DNA from: Candidatus Chryseobacterium colombiense
GTDB lineage: Bacteria > Bacteroidota > Bacteroidia > Flavobacteriales > Weeksellaceae
Direction of reading: 5' to 3'
NCBI GenBank assembly: GCA_029203185.1
Contig: CP119310.1
Location: forward strand, 2,672,001-2,736,000
Length of the DNA: 64,000 bases
Shown here: one piece after another, positions 43,346-51,672 of the stretch
Position numbering within the stretch: the first letter of the stretch is position 1
Layout: every line of letters begins with the position of its first letter
The notes under the pieces: model-generated
The model's database searches: none
What the model was told of the DNA's origin: nothing
What the model saw: only the letters and a program-made list of their open reading frames with translations
Program-made: the position numbers and the translations under genes

Positions 43346-43905
43346 TTTCTGAAAATCCGTATAGGTTCTTTATTTTCCCATATTACTCCTAATAAAGCAA
43401 CGCCATTAGTATTCTCCCCGAAAACTTCATGAATATTGCTTTCATTAATTCCTCCCAAAGCAACCAGTTTCACTTTTGAATTCTTCCGTCTTTTAATATC
43501 ATTTAAAATCGTTGAATTTTCTCCATATCCTTTTTTAGAAATACTCGGAAAAACAGGACTGACAAATGAATATTCCCATTCATTACCCAGTTCATTAAAA
43601 GTTTCCATATCATGAACAGATGTTGAAATGATTTTATCTTCAAAAGGCTGAGACAATCTATTTTGTCTGTCAATTTCTCTGAAATGAAATCTTGAAATCT
43701 TAAAATCTTTCGCTAAGTCATAATGACTGTGCAAAACCAGTTGAGCATGAAATTCAGGATTTATCTCTTCTATAAAACCCTTCATTTCTTCTTCATCGAT
43801 AAAAGGCTTTCTGATATGAAGCAAATCCAATCCTTCCTGAAACAATTCATTGATAATTTCAGTTTCGTTCTGAACATGTTCTTCGGGGGTGATTACAACG
43901 ATCAT
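43321..43905 (-). CDS. TenI-like ThiE-family protein
   Basis: A 194-residue ThiE/TenI-fold protein: MIVVITPEEHVQNE, LLHIRKPFIDEEE, SFVSPVFPSISKKGYG, KLVALGGINESNIHEVF and GVALLGVIW. It lacks the canonical INDxxxxA and HLG segments of ThiE. TenI proteins isomerise the thiazole phosphate rather than couple it, which is the likely role. It is not thiaminase TenA, which is a different fold. ATGA overlap with thiC. Confidence 0.85.
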   Translation of the reverse strand: MIVVITPEEHVQNETEIINELFQEGLDLLHIRKPFIDEEEMKGFIEEINPEFHAQLVLHSHYDLAKDFKISRFHFREIDRQNRLSQPFEDKIISTSVHDMETFNELGNEWEYSFVSPVFPSISKKGYGENSTILNDIKRRKNSKVKLVALGGINESNIHEVFGENTNGVALLGVIWENKEPIRIFRKCRQNVLS

Positions 43906-45713
43906 ATATAAATTTCCTTCCCTTTTTCAATGAATTCCTGTGATTTATCAAGCATTCCTTTTTCTGCAGATTCACGGATTTCCTGAGTGATTTTCATGGA
44001 ACAGAATTTAGGTCCGCACATTGAGCAGAAGTGTGCAATTTTTGCTCCGTCTGCAGGAAGTGTTTCATCATGATAAGATCTTGCCGTATCCGGATCCAGT
44101 GAAAGGTTGAACTGGTCTTCCCAGCGGAATTCAAATCTGGCTTTGCTCAAAGCATTATCTCTGTATTGTGCTCCCGGATGACCTTTCGCCAAATCTGCAG
44201 CATGAGCAGCAAGTTTATAGGTAATCACTCCAACTTTCACATCTTCTTTATTTGGGAGTCCTAAATGTTCTTTCGGCGTTACATAGCACAACATCGCACA
44301 GCCAAACCAGCCAATCATTGCCGCTCCAATTCCCGAAGTGATATGATCATAACCCGGTGCAATATCAGTAGTTAATGGACCTAAAGTGTAAAATGGTGCT
44401 TCATGACATTCTTCCAGCTGTTTGTCCATATTTTCTTTGATCATATGCATCGGAACGTGACCGGGACCTTCGATCATTACCTGAACGTTATGTTTCCATG
44501 CAATTTTTGTAAGCTCACCTAACGTTTCCAGTTCTGCAAACTGTGCCTCATCATTGGCATCAGCAATTGATCCCGGACGAAGACCGTCTCCTAAAGAGAA
44601 AGCAACATCATATTTTTTCATGATTTCACAGATTTCTTCGAAGTGGGTGTACAAAAAGTTTTCTTTATGATGATACAGGCACCATTTTGCCATGATAGAT
44701 CCTCCCCTGGAAACAATTCCTGTCACACGTTTTGCCGTAAGATGAATATATCTCAGTAAAACCCCTGCATGAATCGTGAAATAAGAAACTCCCTGCTCGG
44801 CCTGTTCAATTAAAGTATCTTTAAAAATTTCCCAGGTTAAATCTTCCGCAACTCCTTTTACTTTTTCCAATGCCTGGTAAATAGGAACTGTACCAATCGG
44901 AACCGGGCTGTTTCTGATGATCCATTCTCTGGTTTCATGAATATTTTTTCCGGTTGATAAATCCATAATGGTATCTGCTCCCCATCGACAAGCCCAAACT
45001 GCTTTTTCAACTTCTTCCTCGATACTTGATGAAACGGCGCTGTTCCCGATATTGGCATTTATTTTAACTAAGAAATTTCTTCCAATAATCATCGGTTCAC
45101 TTTCCGGGTGATTGATATTGTTTGGAATAATTGCTCTTCCAGCCGCAATTTCGTCTCTTACAAATTCAGGAGTAATTTTATTTTTGGGAGTTTTTGCTCC
45201 AAAACTATTTCCCGGATGCTGAAAGGCCATTTCTTTTGAAACAGAGTCCAGCTGTTCGATTCTTTGGTTTTCTCTGATGGCAATATATTCCATTTCGGGA
45301 GTGATTATTCCCTGCTTTGCGTAATATAATTGGGTAACTTCCTGACCTTCTTTCGCTACTTTCGGTTTATGGTTGTAAGAAAAACGCAATCCATCCAATT
45401 TTGAATCGGCAAGACGGGCTTTCCCATATTCTGACGTAATTCCATCCAGAATTTCTACATCATTTCTGTCCAAAATCCATTTTTCTCTTATTCTTGGGAG
45501 GCCTTTTTCAATATCAATTTCAGAATTTTCGTCTGTATAAGCTCCCGATGTATCGTAAACTGTAACGGATGGATTGTGTTCTAAAGTTCCGTTGGACAAT
45601 TTTGTCGGGCTTAGTTCTATTTCACGCATTGCTACATTAATCGGGTGAATTTTCCCTTCAACATAGATTTTTTTTGAGTTCGGAAACGGCGAACGTGTAA
45701 TGTTATGAGCCAT
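43902..45713 (-). CDS. thiC: phosphomethylpyrimidine synthase
   Basis: A radical SAM enzyme that rearranges aminoimidazole ribotide into the pyrimidine of thiamine. The 603-residue protein has the C-terminal cluster motif HFCSMCGPKFCSMKI (about 558-572) and the long conserved barrel segments VKINANIGNSAVSSSIEEEV and MIEGPGHVPMHMI. Its length includes the Bacteroidota-type N-terminal domain. It lies 22 bp after thiS and shares the TPP-regulated leader. Confidence 0.97.
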   Translation of the reverse strand: MAHNITRSPFPNSKKIYVEGKIHPINVAMREIELSPTKLSNGTLEHNPSVTVYDTSGAYTDENSEIDIEKGLPRIREKWILDRNDVEILDGITSEYGKARLADSKLDGLRFSYNHKPKVAKEGQEVTQLYYAKQGIITPEMEYIAIRENQRIEQLDSVSKEMAFQHPGNSFGAKTPKNKITPEFVRDEIAAGRAIIPNNINHPESEPMIIGRNFLVKINANIGNSAVSSSIEEEVEKAVWACRWGADTIMDLSTGKNIHETREWIIRNSPVPIGTVPIYQALEKVKGVAEDLTWEIFKDTLIEQAEQGVSYFTIHAGVLLRYIHLTAKRVTGIVSRGGSIMAKWCLYHHKENFLYTHFEEICEIMKKYDVAFSLGDGLRPGSIADANDEAQFAELETLGELTKIAWKHNVQVMIEGPGHVPMHMIKENMDKQLEECHEAPFYTLGPLTTDIAPGYDHITSGIGAAMIGWFGCAMLCYVTPKEHLGLPNKEDVKVGVITYKLAAHAADLAKGHPGAQYRDNALSKARFEFRWEDQFNLSLDPDTARSYHDETLPADGAKIAHFCSMCGPKFCSMKITQEIRESAEKGMLDKSQEFIEKGKEIYI

Positions 45714-45735
45714 ATAATGATTGTTTTTATAAAGA

Positions 45736-45942
45736 TTAACCGCCTTGAGTAGCAGTGATAATTAAAATTGAATCTTTGTTGCTGAGAAATGTTTCCGCCC
45801 AGAATGACTGCGGAATAATGCGATTGTTGAGTGCTACAGCGATCCCTTTTCGTTTTTGGGGTATCTCCATAGCAAGTAATGCTTCCAATGTTTCGGGAAG
45901 TACATCAAAAGTTCTGAGTGTGTGATTGATTGTGAGCTCCAT
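45736..45942 (-). CDS. thiS: thiamine sulphur-carrier protein
   Basis: A 68-residue ubiquitin-like carrier whose C-terminal Gly-Gly (TATQGG) is thiocarboxylated to donate sulphur. MELTINHTLRTFDVLPETLEAL and KGIAVALNNRIIP are typical. The start at 45942 is preferred to the ATG at 45981 because it gives normal length and because a 9-bp hairpin ends exactly on this ATG. First gene of the operon. Confidence 0.9.
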   Translation of the reverse strand: MELTINHTLRTFDVLPETLEALLAMEIPQKRKGIAVALNNRIIPQSFWAETFLSNKDSILIITATQGG

Positions 45943-45972
45943 TCCTAAATTTTTTAAATATACTTTAGGAAT
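45941..45972 (-). promoter_or_regulatory. hairpin occluding the thiS start codon
   Basis: On the minus strand ATTCCTAAA (45972-45964) pairs perfectly with TTTAGGAAT (45949-45941) around a 14-base AT-rich loop. The last two bases of the stem are the A and T of the thiS ATG at 45942-45940. It sits 35 nt after the TPP aptamer, in the expression-platform position. A second palindrome TGTACA-N6-TGTACA (45982-45999) lies just upstream. Confidence 0.65.
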
Positions 45973-46006
45973 GCCCGCCATTGTACAATAGAATGTACAG
46001 CAAAGT

Positions 46007-46103
46007 CATCTCACTTTTCCCTACGCTAGTATGATCTAGAAATCAGGTTCAAAGGGTAAAATCTCAGCCTGTTTTGTCAACAGACACCCCTAAAGTTGAG
46101 ACG
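46007..46103 (-). ncRNA. TPP riboswitch of the thiamine operon
   Basis: Minus strand, in order: the 5' P1 arm with ACTTT, AGGGGTG, the P3 stem CTGTT/AACAG, GGCTGAGA, TACCC, GAACCTGAT, the P5 hairpin CTAG/CTAG, GCGTAGGGA and the 3' P1 arm AAAGTGAGA. All conserved TPP elements are present. P1 can reach ten pairs with one bulge if the transcript begins early enough. Confidence 0.96.
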
Positions 46104-46132
46104 AAGGTAGACATTTTTTTGAAATGTGCAAA
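46102..46132 (-). promoter_or_regulatory. thiamine operon promoter
   Basis: On the minus strand TTTG (46132-46129), 19 bp, then TACCTTCG (46109-46102), one mismatch from TAnnTTTG. Spacing matches the Bacteroidota consensus and the transcript would start at the edge of the TPP aptamer. Confidence 0.6.
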
Positions 46133-46152
46133 ATTTTGTTTTTTGAAAATAA

Positions 46153-46179
46153 AAAGAGCGATGTTATCCACCGCTCTTT
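46153..46179 (-). terminator. terminator after the pseudouridine synthase gene
   Basis: AAAGAGCG (46153-46160) pairs with CGCTCTTT (46172-46179). On the minus strand the stem is followed by a T-rich tail. It isolates the thiamine promoter from the upstream genes. Confidence 0.85.
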
Positions 46180-46260
46180 AATTCAAATATATTTTTCTGT
46201 TTTCTTAATAATCCTTATAGAGTGTTCAATTCCATCTTTCATTGCCAACACTACTAATCC

Positions 46261-46941
46261 TTATTCTATTTCACAAGCTCTCCAAATGGCATCATTTTGT
46301 GGAACAGGACCAATAATTTCTATTTTTTCTTTAGTAACAGGATGGATAAATTCCAGTTTTCTGGCATGAAGATTAATTCCTCCGTCCGGATTTGAACGAG
46401 GTGAACCGTATTTTAAATCCCCTTTAATTGGCACTCCAATCTTGGACAACTGAGCACGGATCTGATGATGTCTTCCTGTCTCAAGGTCAATTTCAAGCAA
46501 AAGATAATTATCTAAAGTTTTAATAACGTTATACGTAAGAATCGCTTCTTTAGCTCCATCAGTAGCCTTTGGAAAAACAATAGCCTTATTATTTTTTTCG
46601 TTCTTTTTTAAATAGTGAATCAGTCTTTGAGATTGTGGAATCATTTCTTTTGCAACAACTGCCCAATAGGTCTTCTTTACTTCACGATTTTTGACCATTT
46701 GAGTCAGCCGGGATAAAGCTTTGGAAGTTTTAGCATAAATCACTAAACCAGAGGTAGGCCTATCAATACGATGCACTAAACCGAGGAAGACATTCCCCGG
46801 TTTGTTATCTCTTTTTTTTATAAAGTCTTTGATTAATTCTAATAATGATTGATCGCCGGTTTTATCACCCTGAACAAGCTGTCCTACTTTTTTGTTAATA
46901 ATCAGAAGATGGTTGTCTTCATATACAATCTGCTCTTCCAT
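46261..46941 (-). CDS. RluA-family pseudouridine synthase
   Basis: A 226-residue RNA pseudouridine synthase. The catalytic Asp is in LVHRIDRPTSGLVIYAKTSKAL (HRxD, about residue 58), with IYEDNHLLIINKKVGQ-type strand at the N-terminus (VYEDNHLLIINKK) and ETGRHHQIRAQLS and INLHARKLEFIHP at the C-terminus. It lacks an S4 domain, so it resembles the short RluA/TruC type. The exact rRNA or tRNA target is not determinable. Third gene after panB and a small membrane protein. Confidence 0.93.
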   Translation of the reverse strand: MEEQIVYEDNHLLIINKKVGQLVQGDKTGDQSLLELIKDFIKKRDNKPGNVFLGLVHRIDRPTSGLVIYAKTSKALSRLTQMVKNREVKKTYWAVVAKEMIPQSQRLIHYLKKNEKNNKAIVFPKATDGAKEAILTYNVIKTLDNYLLLEIDLETGRHHQIRAQLSKIGVPIKGDLKYGSPRSNPDGGINLHARKLEFIHPVTKEKIEIIGPVPQNDAIWRACEIE

Positions 46942-46944
46942 ACT

Positions 46945-47271
46945 TTACTGACGATAGTTGGATCTGTTGGAAAAGGAAATAATAACTCCTATCAAAAGGC
47001 CAATGGTTTTCATTCCTGTAAAATTTGAATCATAGGGTAAAAAAGCCCCGACAATACAAAGTCCGGCAGCAGCATACATAGGATAAACAAATTTCTTATT
47101 GATCAGTAATGGCACCTGTAAAATAAAACTTACACCAACAACAATATAGAATATTCTTTTGGAAAGGAGTGCATTTACTTCAGGAGAAAATAAATTAAAC
47201 CATCCTACAGCCAGACAAACGACTGCTAAAATAGAAATGGCCCCTTGAATAGTTTGAAGATTTTGATTCAT
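46945..47271 (-). CDS. small four-segment membrane protein
   Basis: A 108-residue hydrophobic protein with four membrane segments: ISILAVVCLAVGWFNLF, IFYIVVGVSFILQVPLL, YAAAGLCIVGAFL and TIGLLIGVIISF. The family is not recognised. It lies 3 bp from panB and 3 bp from the pseudouridine synthase, so the three are one transcript. Confidence 0.75.
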   Translation of the reverse strand: MNQNLQTIQGAISILAVVCLAVGWFNLFSPEVNALLSKRIFYIVVGVSFILQVPLLINKKFVYPMYAAAGLCIVGAFLPYDSNFTGMKTIGLLIGVIISFSNRSNYRQ

Positions 47272-47274
47272 GAA

Positions 47275-48090
47275 TTAATAACTTTCATTTTCATTAGGGA
47301 AATCCTGGCCTTTAACATCTTTCACATATTGAGCAACGGCTCCGGTGATTTCTGTATACAGATCCAGATATCTTCTTAAAAATTTAGGACTGAAACCTTT
47401 GTTCATTCCAACCATATCGTGATACACTAAAACCTGTCCGTCACAGTGAGGACCTGCTCCGATTCCGATGGTCGGGATAGAAATTGCTTCTGTAACTTTT
47501 TTAGCAAGGTCTGCCGGAATTTTTTCTAACACAACAGAGAAACATCCAAGCTCTTCCAAAAGCTGAGCGTCTGCAATCAACTTTTCAGCTTCTGCTTCCT
47601 CTTTAGCTCTTACTTTATAGGTTCCAAATTTATAGATAGACTGTGGTGTTAATCCCAAATGCCCCATCACAGGAATTCCTGCATTGATAATTTTCTTAAT
47701 TGATTTTGAGATTTCCTTACCTCCTTCAATTTTCACAGCATGGGCTCCTCCTTCTTTCATCATCCTAACTGCAGATTCCAATGCTTTTTCAGGATTGCTC
47801 TGATAAGTTCCGAAAGGTAAATCTGCAACAACCAAAGCTCTGTCGGTTCCTCTTACTACACTTTGAGAGTGATAAATCATCTGGTCTAAAGTAATAGGCA
47901 GCGTTGTTTCAAAACCTGCCATCACATTCGCTGCAGAATCTCCTATCAAAACAGCATCTATTCCTCCTGCATCCACCATTTTCGCAGTAGTAAAATCGTA
48001 CGCCGTCAGCATTGTTATTTTTTCCTTGTCGAATTTCATTTTACGCAAGGTTTCAGTGGTAACTTTTTTAATCTCAGAATGAACAGACAT
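47275..48090 (-). CDS. panB: 3-methyl-2-oxobutanoate hydroxymethyltransferase
   Basis: Makes ketopantoate, the first committed step of pantothenate and CoA synthesis. The 271-residue TIM barrel has KITMLTAYDFTTAKMVDAGG (about 24-43), AVLIGDSAANVMAGF with the metal-binding Asp, VKIEGG and PTIGIGAGPHCDGQVLVYHDMVG. No panC or panE is in the window. It begins the minus-strand trio ending in the pseudouridine synthase. Confidence 0.96.
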   Translation of the reverse strand: MSVHSEIKKVTTETLRKMKFDKEKITMLTAYDFTTAKMVDAGGIDAVLIGDSAANVMAGFETTLPITLDQMIYHSQSVVRGTDRALVVADLPFGTYQSNPEKALESAVRMMKEGGAHAVKIEGGKEISKSIKKIINAGIPVMGHLGLTPQSIYKFGTYKVRAKEEAEAEKLIADAQLLEELGCFSVVLEKIPADLAKKVTEAISIPTIGIGAGPHCDGQVLVYHDMVGMNKGFSPKFLRRYLDLYTEITGAVAQYVKDVKGQDFPNENESY

Positions 48091-48116
48091 AATGTATCTA
48101 TTTTTTAAAAGTTAAA

Positions 48117-48137
48117 AAGTCGGCCTTGAGCCGACTT
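48117..48137 (-). terminator. terminator of the Crp/Fnr gene
   Basis: AAGTCGGC (48117-48124) pairs with GCCGACTT (48130-48137) around a five-base loop, with a T-rich stretch on the minus strand. It lies 17 bp after the regulator stop. Confidence 0.88.
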
Positions 48138-48154
48138 AAAGTTTTGTATGATTT

Positions 48155-48868
48155 TTATAAAACTACGTGACCTAGTTTCATTAATTTGTCGTGGTTAAGA
48201 ATCTTGATGTTTCGCCCGTCTACTTCGATAAGACTATCTTGTTTAAACTCGGAAATCAAGCGGATAGCACTTTCTGTTGCTGTTCCTATAATATTTGCAA
48301 TTTCTTCTCTTGTTAAAGAAATTTTGATGAATCCTTCCGGATCTACGCCTAATTTTTGCTCAAGAAGCAATAAAATTTCAGCTAATCTTTCTCGTACTGT
48401 TTTTTGGGCCAAGAAAGTAATGGTATTGGAAGACTCTCCTAATTCGTAAGAAATTTTCTGAAGCATCACAAATGAAAGCTGAGGATCTACTTCTAGAAGG
48501 TGCATGAAAACATCTGAAGGAAGAAAAGTACATTCAACATCTGTCATAGCTTCGGCTTTTGCCTGAAAATTCTCACCACAAAGCAAAGCACGATACCCGA
48601 TGATATCGCCTTCTTTTATAAATCTTAAAATCTGATCTTTTCCAAAAGCTCCTGACTTAGATAGTTTAGCAGCACCTTTTTCCAAAACATAAACTCCTTT
48701 TGGGATTTCTCCGTCTTCGAAAATGATGTCGTGCTTTTGAAAACTCATTTTTTTCTTTGCGCTAATGTATTTCTCAAAATCTGCATTAGAAAGTCTTTCT
48801 TTGAATGATTTATCATTAAAAACTCTGGCAAATCTTTCTTCAATAGCGAGCTGTTGTTCCTGCGGCAT
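48155..48868 (-). CDS. Crp/Fnr-family transcriptional regulator
   Basis: A 237-residue regulator with a cyclic-nucleotide-binding-like beta-roll (residues about 30-140, IIFEDGEIPKGVYVLEKGAAKL), a dimer helix and a C-terminal winged helix (ISLTREEIANIIGTATESAIRLI). The Glu and Arg of the recognition helix that read TGA/TCA half-sites in CRP and FNR are present (TESAIR). There is no N-terminal cysteine cluster, so it is not an FNR-type oxygen sensor by itself. The start at 48868 is used; longer frames run through promoter sequence. It is divergent from ccoI and likely controls the cbb3 genes. Confidence 0.9.
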   Translation of the reverse strand: MPQEQQLAIEERFARVFNDKSFKERLSNADFEKYISAKKKMSFQKHDIIFEDGEIPKGVYVLEKGAAKLSKSGAFGKDQILRFIKEGDIIGYRALLCGENFQAKAEAMTDVECTFLPSDVFMHLLEVDPQLSFVMLQKISYELGESSNTITFLAQKTVRERLAEILLLLEQKLGVDPEGFIKISLTREEIANIIGTATESAIRLISEFKQDSLIEVDGRNIKILNHDKLMKLGHVVL

Positions 48869-48875
48869 CTTAATA

Positions 48876-48938
48876 TGACATTTATCACAAAAATAGAACT
48901 TTTTAACTCGATAAACAAAAAAAATTGTTATAATTTTG
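48876..48938. promoter_or_regulatory. divergent crp/fnr-ccoI promoters with FNR-like box
   Basis: Minus strand: TTTG (48919-48916), 20 bp, TATTTTTG (48895-48888) for the regulator. Plus strand: TAATTTTG (48931-48938) for ccoI, 14 bp before its ATG. The dyad TGACATTTATCA (48876-48887) follows the regulator -7 element directly and would be centred near -61 for ccoI. This fits autorepression and class I activation. Confidence 0.6.
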
Positions 48939-48952
48939 TGCTTCAATAATTT

Positions 48953-51337
48953 ATGAAGGTGAGCGAGAACTGTTTTCATTGTGGTCAAGGGATAGAAAAG
49001 GAACAAATTCTGTTTGACGAAAAAGTCTTTTGTTGCAACGGCTGTAAATCTGTTTATGAAATTCTGAATATCAATAATTTAAGTAATTTCTATGAACTGA
49101 ATAAGAGAGCCGGAATTCGTCCAAGTGATGAAAACTCAACCCAGTTTGATTATCTAGATACTCCTGAAATCTTTGACAAGATCACTGATTTCTCAGAAGG
49201 AGGAACGAGTCTGGTTACGTTCAAAATCCCTGTAATCCACTGTTCATCTTGCATTTGGCTGCTGGAAAGCCTTCATACTTTAAATAAAAATATCAAGTAT
49301 TCACAAGTTAATTTCACAAGAAAGACCTTACAGATCTCTTTCAACCATAATGATTTAAAATTAAGCGAACTAGCTAATTTTTTAACGAATCTGGGATACA
49401 AACCAGTTATCAGTCTTGAAACTGCTGACAAAAACGTTGACCACCTTGACAAATCTCTTCTGGTAAAGTTTGCGATTGCTGCTTTTGCTTTCGGTAACGG
49501 AATGTTTTTGGCTTTTCCTGAATATGTAGGAGGGGAAGATTATTGGATGGATCATTACAAAGGTCTTTTTAGAACGCTGATGTGTCTCTTAGCAATCCCT
49601 GTTGTATTCTATTCAGCTTCTGATTATTACAAATCCGCATGGTACGGTTTAAAAAATAAAATCGTCAATATTGATGTTCCTATCGTTTTGGGAATTATTG
49701 TTCTTTTCGGAAGAAGTGTTTATGAGATCGTAACCGATTACGGTCCCGGATATTTTGACACCTTGTGCGGACTTTTATTCTTCATGCTTTTAGGGAAAAT
49801 CTTCCAGAAAAGAACTTACAATGCTCTTTCCTACGACAGAGATTACAAATCGTTTTATCCGATCGCTGTAACCAAGGTTAATTTTGAAGGAAAACAAGAC
49901 AATATTTTACTTTCAGAGATAAAAATCGGTGACAGAATTTTGGTTAGAAACCAGGAAATCATACCGGTTGATGCTATTCTCATCAATGGCGAAGGAAATA
50001 TCGACAACAGCTTTATCACAGGAGAAAGTGCTACGATCAGCAAGCAACCCGGAGATAAAATTTTTGCCGGAGGAAAACAAATCGGTTCTTCTCTGGAATT
50101 AGAAGTCATAAAAGATGTAGACCAAAGTTACCTGACTCAGCTCTGGAATAAGGAAGCTTTCAAAAAACACGAAACAGGGCTTGACACACTGACGAACAAT
50201 ATCAGTAAATATTTCACATTCATCATTTTAGGCATTGCACTTATTTCAGGAATTTACTGGGCGACTGTGGATTTAGAAAAGATGTTCCAGGTCATTTCCG
50301 CCATTCTGATTATCGCCTGTCCATGTGCGCTTGCGTTATCTGCCCCTTTTACTTTTGGTCACATTATGAGGATTTTAGGCCGAAATAAATTTTATGTAAA
50401 AGACACTTTAACGATAGAAAAGATTGCCAAGCTGAACACTATCGTTTTTGATAAAACAGGAACCATTACGCACAGAAAAAAATCAAATATCAAATACGAA
50501 GGTTCTGAGATTAAAGATTTTGATTTACAAAACATTAAAACCTTATTAAAAAACTCCAACCACCCGCTCTCAAAGTCTCTCTATGAGTTCATTGAAATTA
50601 ATGACGGCTATTTCCCTGTTGAAAATTTTATGGAAATTTCCGGGAAAGGATATGAGGCAAGCGTAAGAGAAAACCTTTACAAAATAGGTTCAGCCAGATA
50701 TAACAATCAGGAATCTAAAAACCTAGAAACCGCTGTTTATATCAGCAAAAATAATGAATTCTTAGGTAAATTTATCTTTAAAAACGAATACCGACCAGGA
50801 CTCAGCAATCTGTTTAAAAAACTTACCGATTATAAAATTTTCATTTTGAGTGGTGATAATTCTTCTGAAGAGAACCAGCTTAAAGAACTGATTCCCAATT
50901 ACCAAGGAATGGCATTCAACCAAAACCCTGAAGACAAACTGAATTACATCAAAACCTTACAGGATAAAAACTTAAAGGTAGCGATGTTGGGAGATGGACT
51001 GAATGATGCCGGAGCTTTAAAACAAAGCAATGTAGGAATTGCCATTTCAGATGACACCAACAGCTTTACTCCATCTTCCGACGTAATCATGAATGGTGAA
51101 AAAGTGGTAACCTTGGACAAATACCTGAGCGTATGCAAAGGCTCGATCACCATTGTGAAAATGACATTTATAATCAGTTTTCTTTACAATGTCATTGGTT
51201 TAAGTTACGCAGTTACAGGACATATGCACCCGCTTTTCGCCGCATTGATTATGCCTGCAAGTTCTATCACCGTGGTCTCGTTCACCACACTTTCAACTTG
51301 GATTCTTGGAAGAAAATACTTCAAAAAACAGCCGTAA
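48953..51337 (+). CDS. ccoI: copper P1B-type ATPase of cbb3 assembly
   Basis: Moves copper across the inner membrane for the cbb3 oxidase. The 794-residue protein has an N-terminal Cys-rich domain (CFHC at 7-10, CCNGC at 27-31), an HMA-like domain with CSSCIW near residue 99, and eight membrane helices. The CPCALA motif lies near 456, the phosphorylated DKTGT near 500 and GDGLNDAGAL near 680. The two-part metal-binding N-terminus is typical of CcoI/FixI in Bacteroidota. First gene of the oxidase cluster, divergent from the Crp/Fnr gene. Confidence 0.95.
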   Translation: MKVSENCFHCGQGIEKEQILFDEKVFCCNGCKSVYEILNINNLSNFYELNKRAGIRPSDENSTQFDYLDTPEIFDKITDFSEGGTSLVTFKIPVIHCSSCIWLLESLHTLNKNIKYSQVNFTRKTLQISFNHNDLKLSELANFLTNLGYKPVISLETADKNVDHLDKSLLVKFAIAAFAFGNGMFLAFPEYVGGEDYWMDHYKGLFRTLMCLLAIPVVFYSASDYYKSAWYGLKNKIVNIDVPIVLGIIVLFGRSVYEIVTDYGPGYFDTLCGLLFFMLLGKIFQKRTYNALSYDRDYKSFYPIAVTKVNFEGKQDNILLSEIKIGDRILVRNQEIIPVDAILINGEGNIDNSFITGESATISKQPGDKIFAGGKQIGSSLELEVIKDVDQSYLTQLWNKEAFKKHETGLDTLTNNISKYFTFIILGIALISGIYWATVDLEKMFQVISAILIIACPCALALSAPFTFGHIMRILGRNKFYVKDTLTIEKIAKLNTIVFDKTGTITHRKKSNIKYEGSEIKDFDLQNIKTLLKNSNHPLSKSLYEFIEINDGYFPVENFMEISGKGYEASVRENLYKIGSARYNNQESKNLETAVYISKNNEFLGKFIFKNEYRPGLSNLFKKLTDYKIFILSGDNSSEENQLKELIPNYQGMAFNQNPEDKLNYIKTLQDKNLKVAMLGDGLNDAGALKQSNVGIAISDDTNSFTPSSDVIMNGEKVVTLDKYLSVCKGSITIVKMTFIISFLYNVIGLSYAVTGHMHPLFAALIMPASSITVVSFTTLSTWILGRKYFKKQP

Positions 51338-51385
51338 AAGAGGCTTATTTAGACTGATTTTAAATTAACCAAAACCTGTATTTCG

Positions 51386-51440
51386 TGATGAATGTCATTA
51401 TTTTTCACTAAATTTGAACCCCGAAAATAGGTTAATTTTG
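51386..51440 (+). promoter_or_regulatory. second cbb3 promoter region with FNR-like box
   Basis: TGATGAATGTCA (51386-51397) repeats the box of the crp/fnr-ccoI region: both read GTGAT-RAAT-GTCAT, differing in one base of fourteen. Two -7 candidates follow, TAAATTTG (51409-51416) and TAATTTTG (51433-51440); the second ends 7 bp before the ccoS ATG. Confidence 0.55.
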
Positions 51441-51447
51441 TTGTCAA

Positions 51448-51642
51448 ATGGATATTCTATATTTAATGATCCTATGCAGTGTTTCTTTAGCTGCGATTTT
51501 CTTGGTCGTATTTATAGTGTATGCCAAAAAAGGACAGTTTGAAGATGACGAATCTCCTGCTGTCAGAATTCTTTTTGATGATGAAGTCAAAGAGGAGGAA
51601 ATTGGCAACGAAGAAACAGACAAAAAAGAAATAGGAAAATAA
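51448..51642 (+). CDS. ccoS: cbb3 oxidase maturation protein CcoS
   Basis: A 64-residue protein with one membrane segment (LYLMILCSVSLAAIFLVVFIVY in two parts, about 4-25) and an acidic cytoplasmic tail (FDDEVKEEEIG). CcoS is needed for metal cofactor insertion into the oxidase. It sits between ccoI and ccoNO, 30 bp before the latter. Confidence 0.9.
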   Translation: MDILYLMILCSVSLAAIFLVVFIVYAKKGQFEDDESPAVRILFDDEVKEEEIGNEETDKKEIGK

Positions 51643-51672
51643 TAAAATTGAAGAAAAAAGTGAATAGTTGAT

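Noticed and set aside
45943..45981. Longer thiS start at 45981
   Set aside because: It adds thirteen residues unlike ThiS and runs through the hairpin; 45942 gives normal length.
48869..49006. A 46-residue N-terminal extension of the Crp/Fnr protein containing CDKC, which could look like an iron-sulphur site
   Set aside because: The codons lie in the promoter and operator (TATTTTTG and the TGAT box) and in the opposite-strand start of ccoI. The normal family start is ATG 48868.
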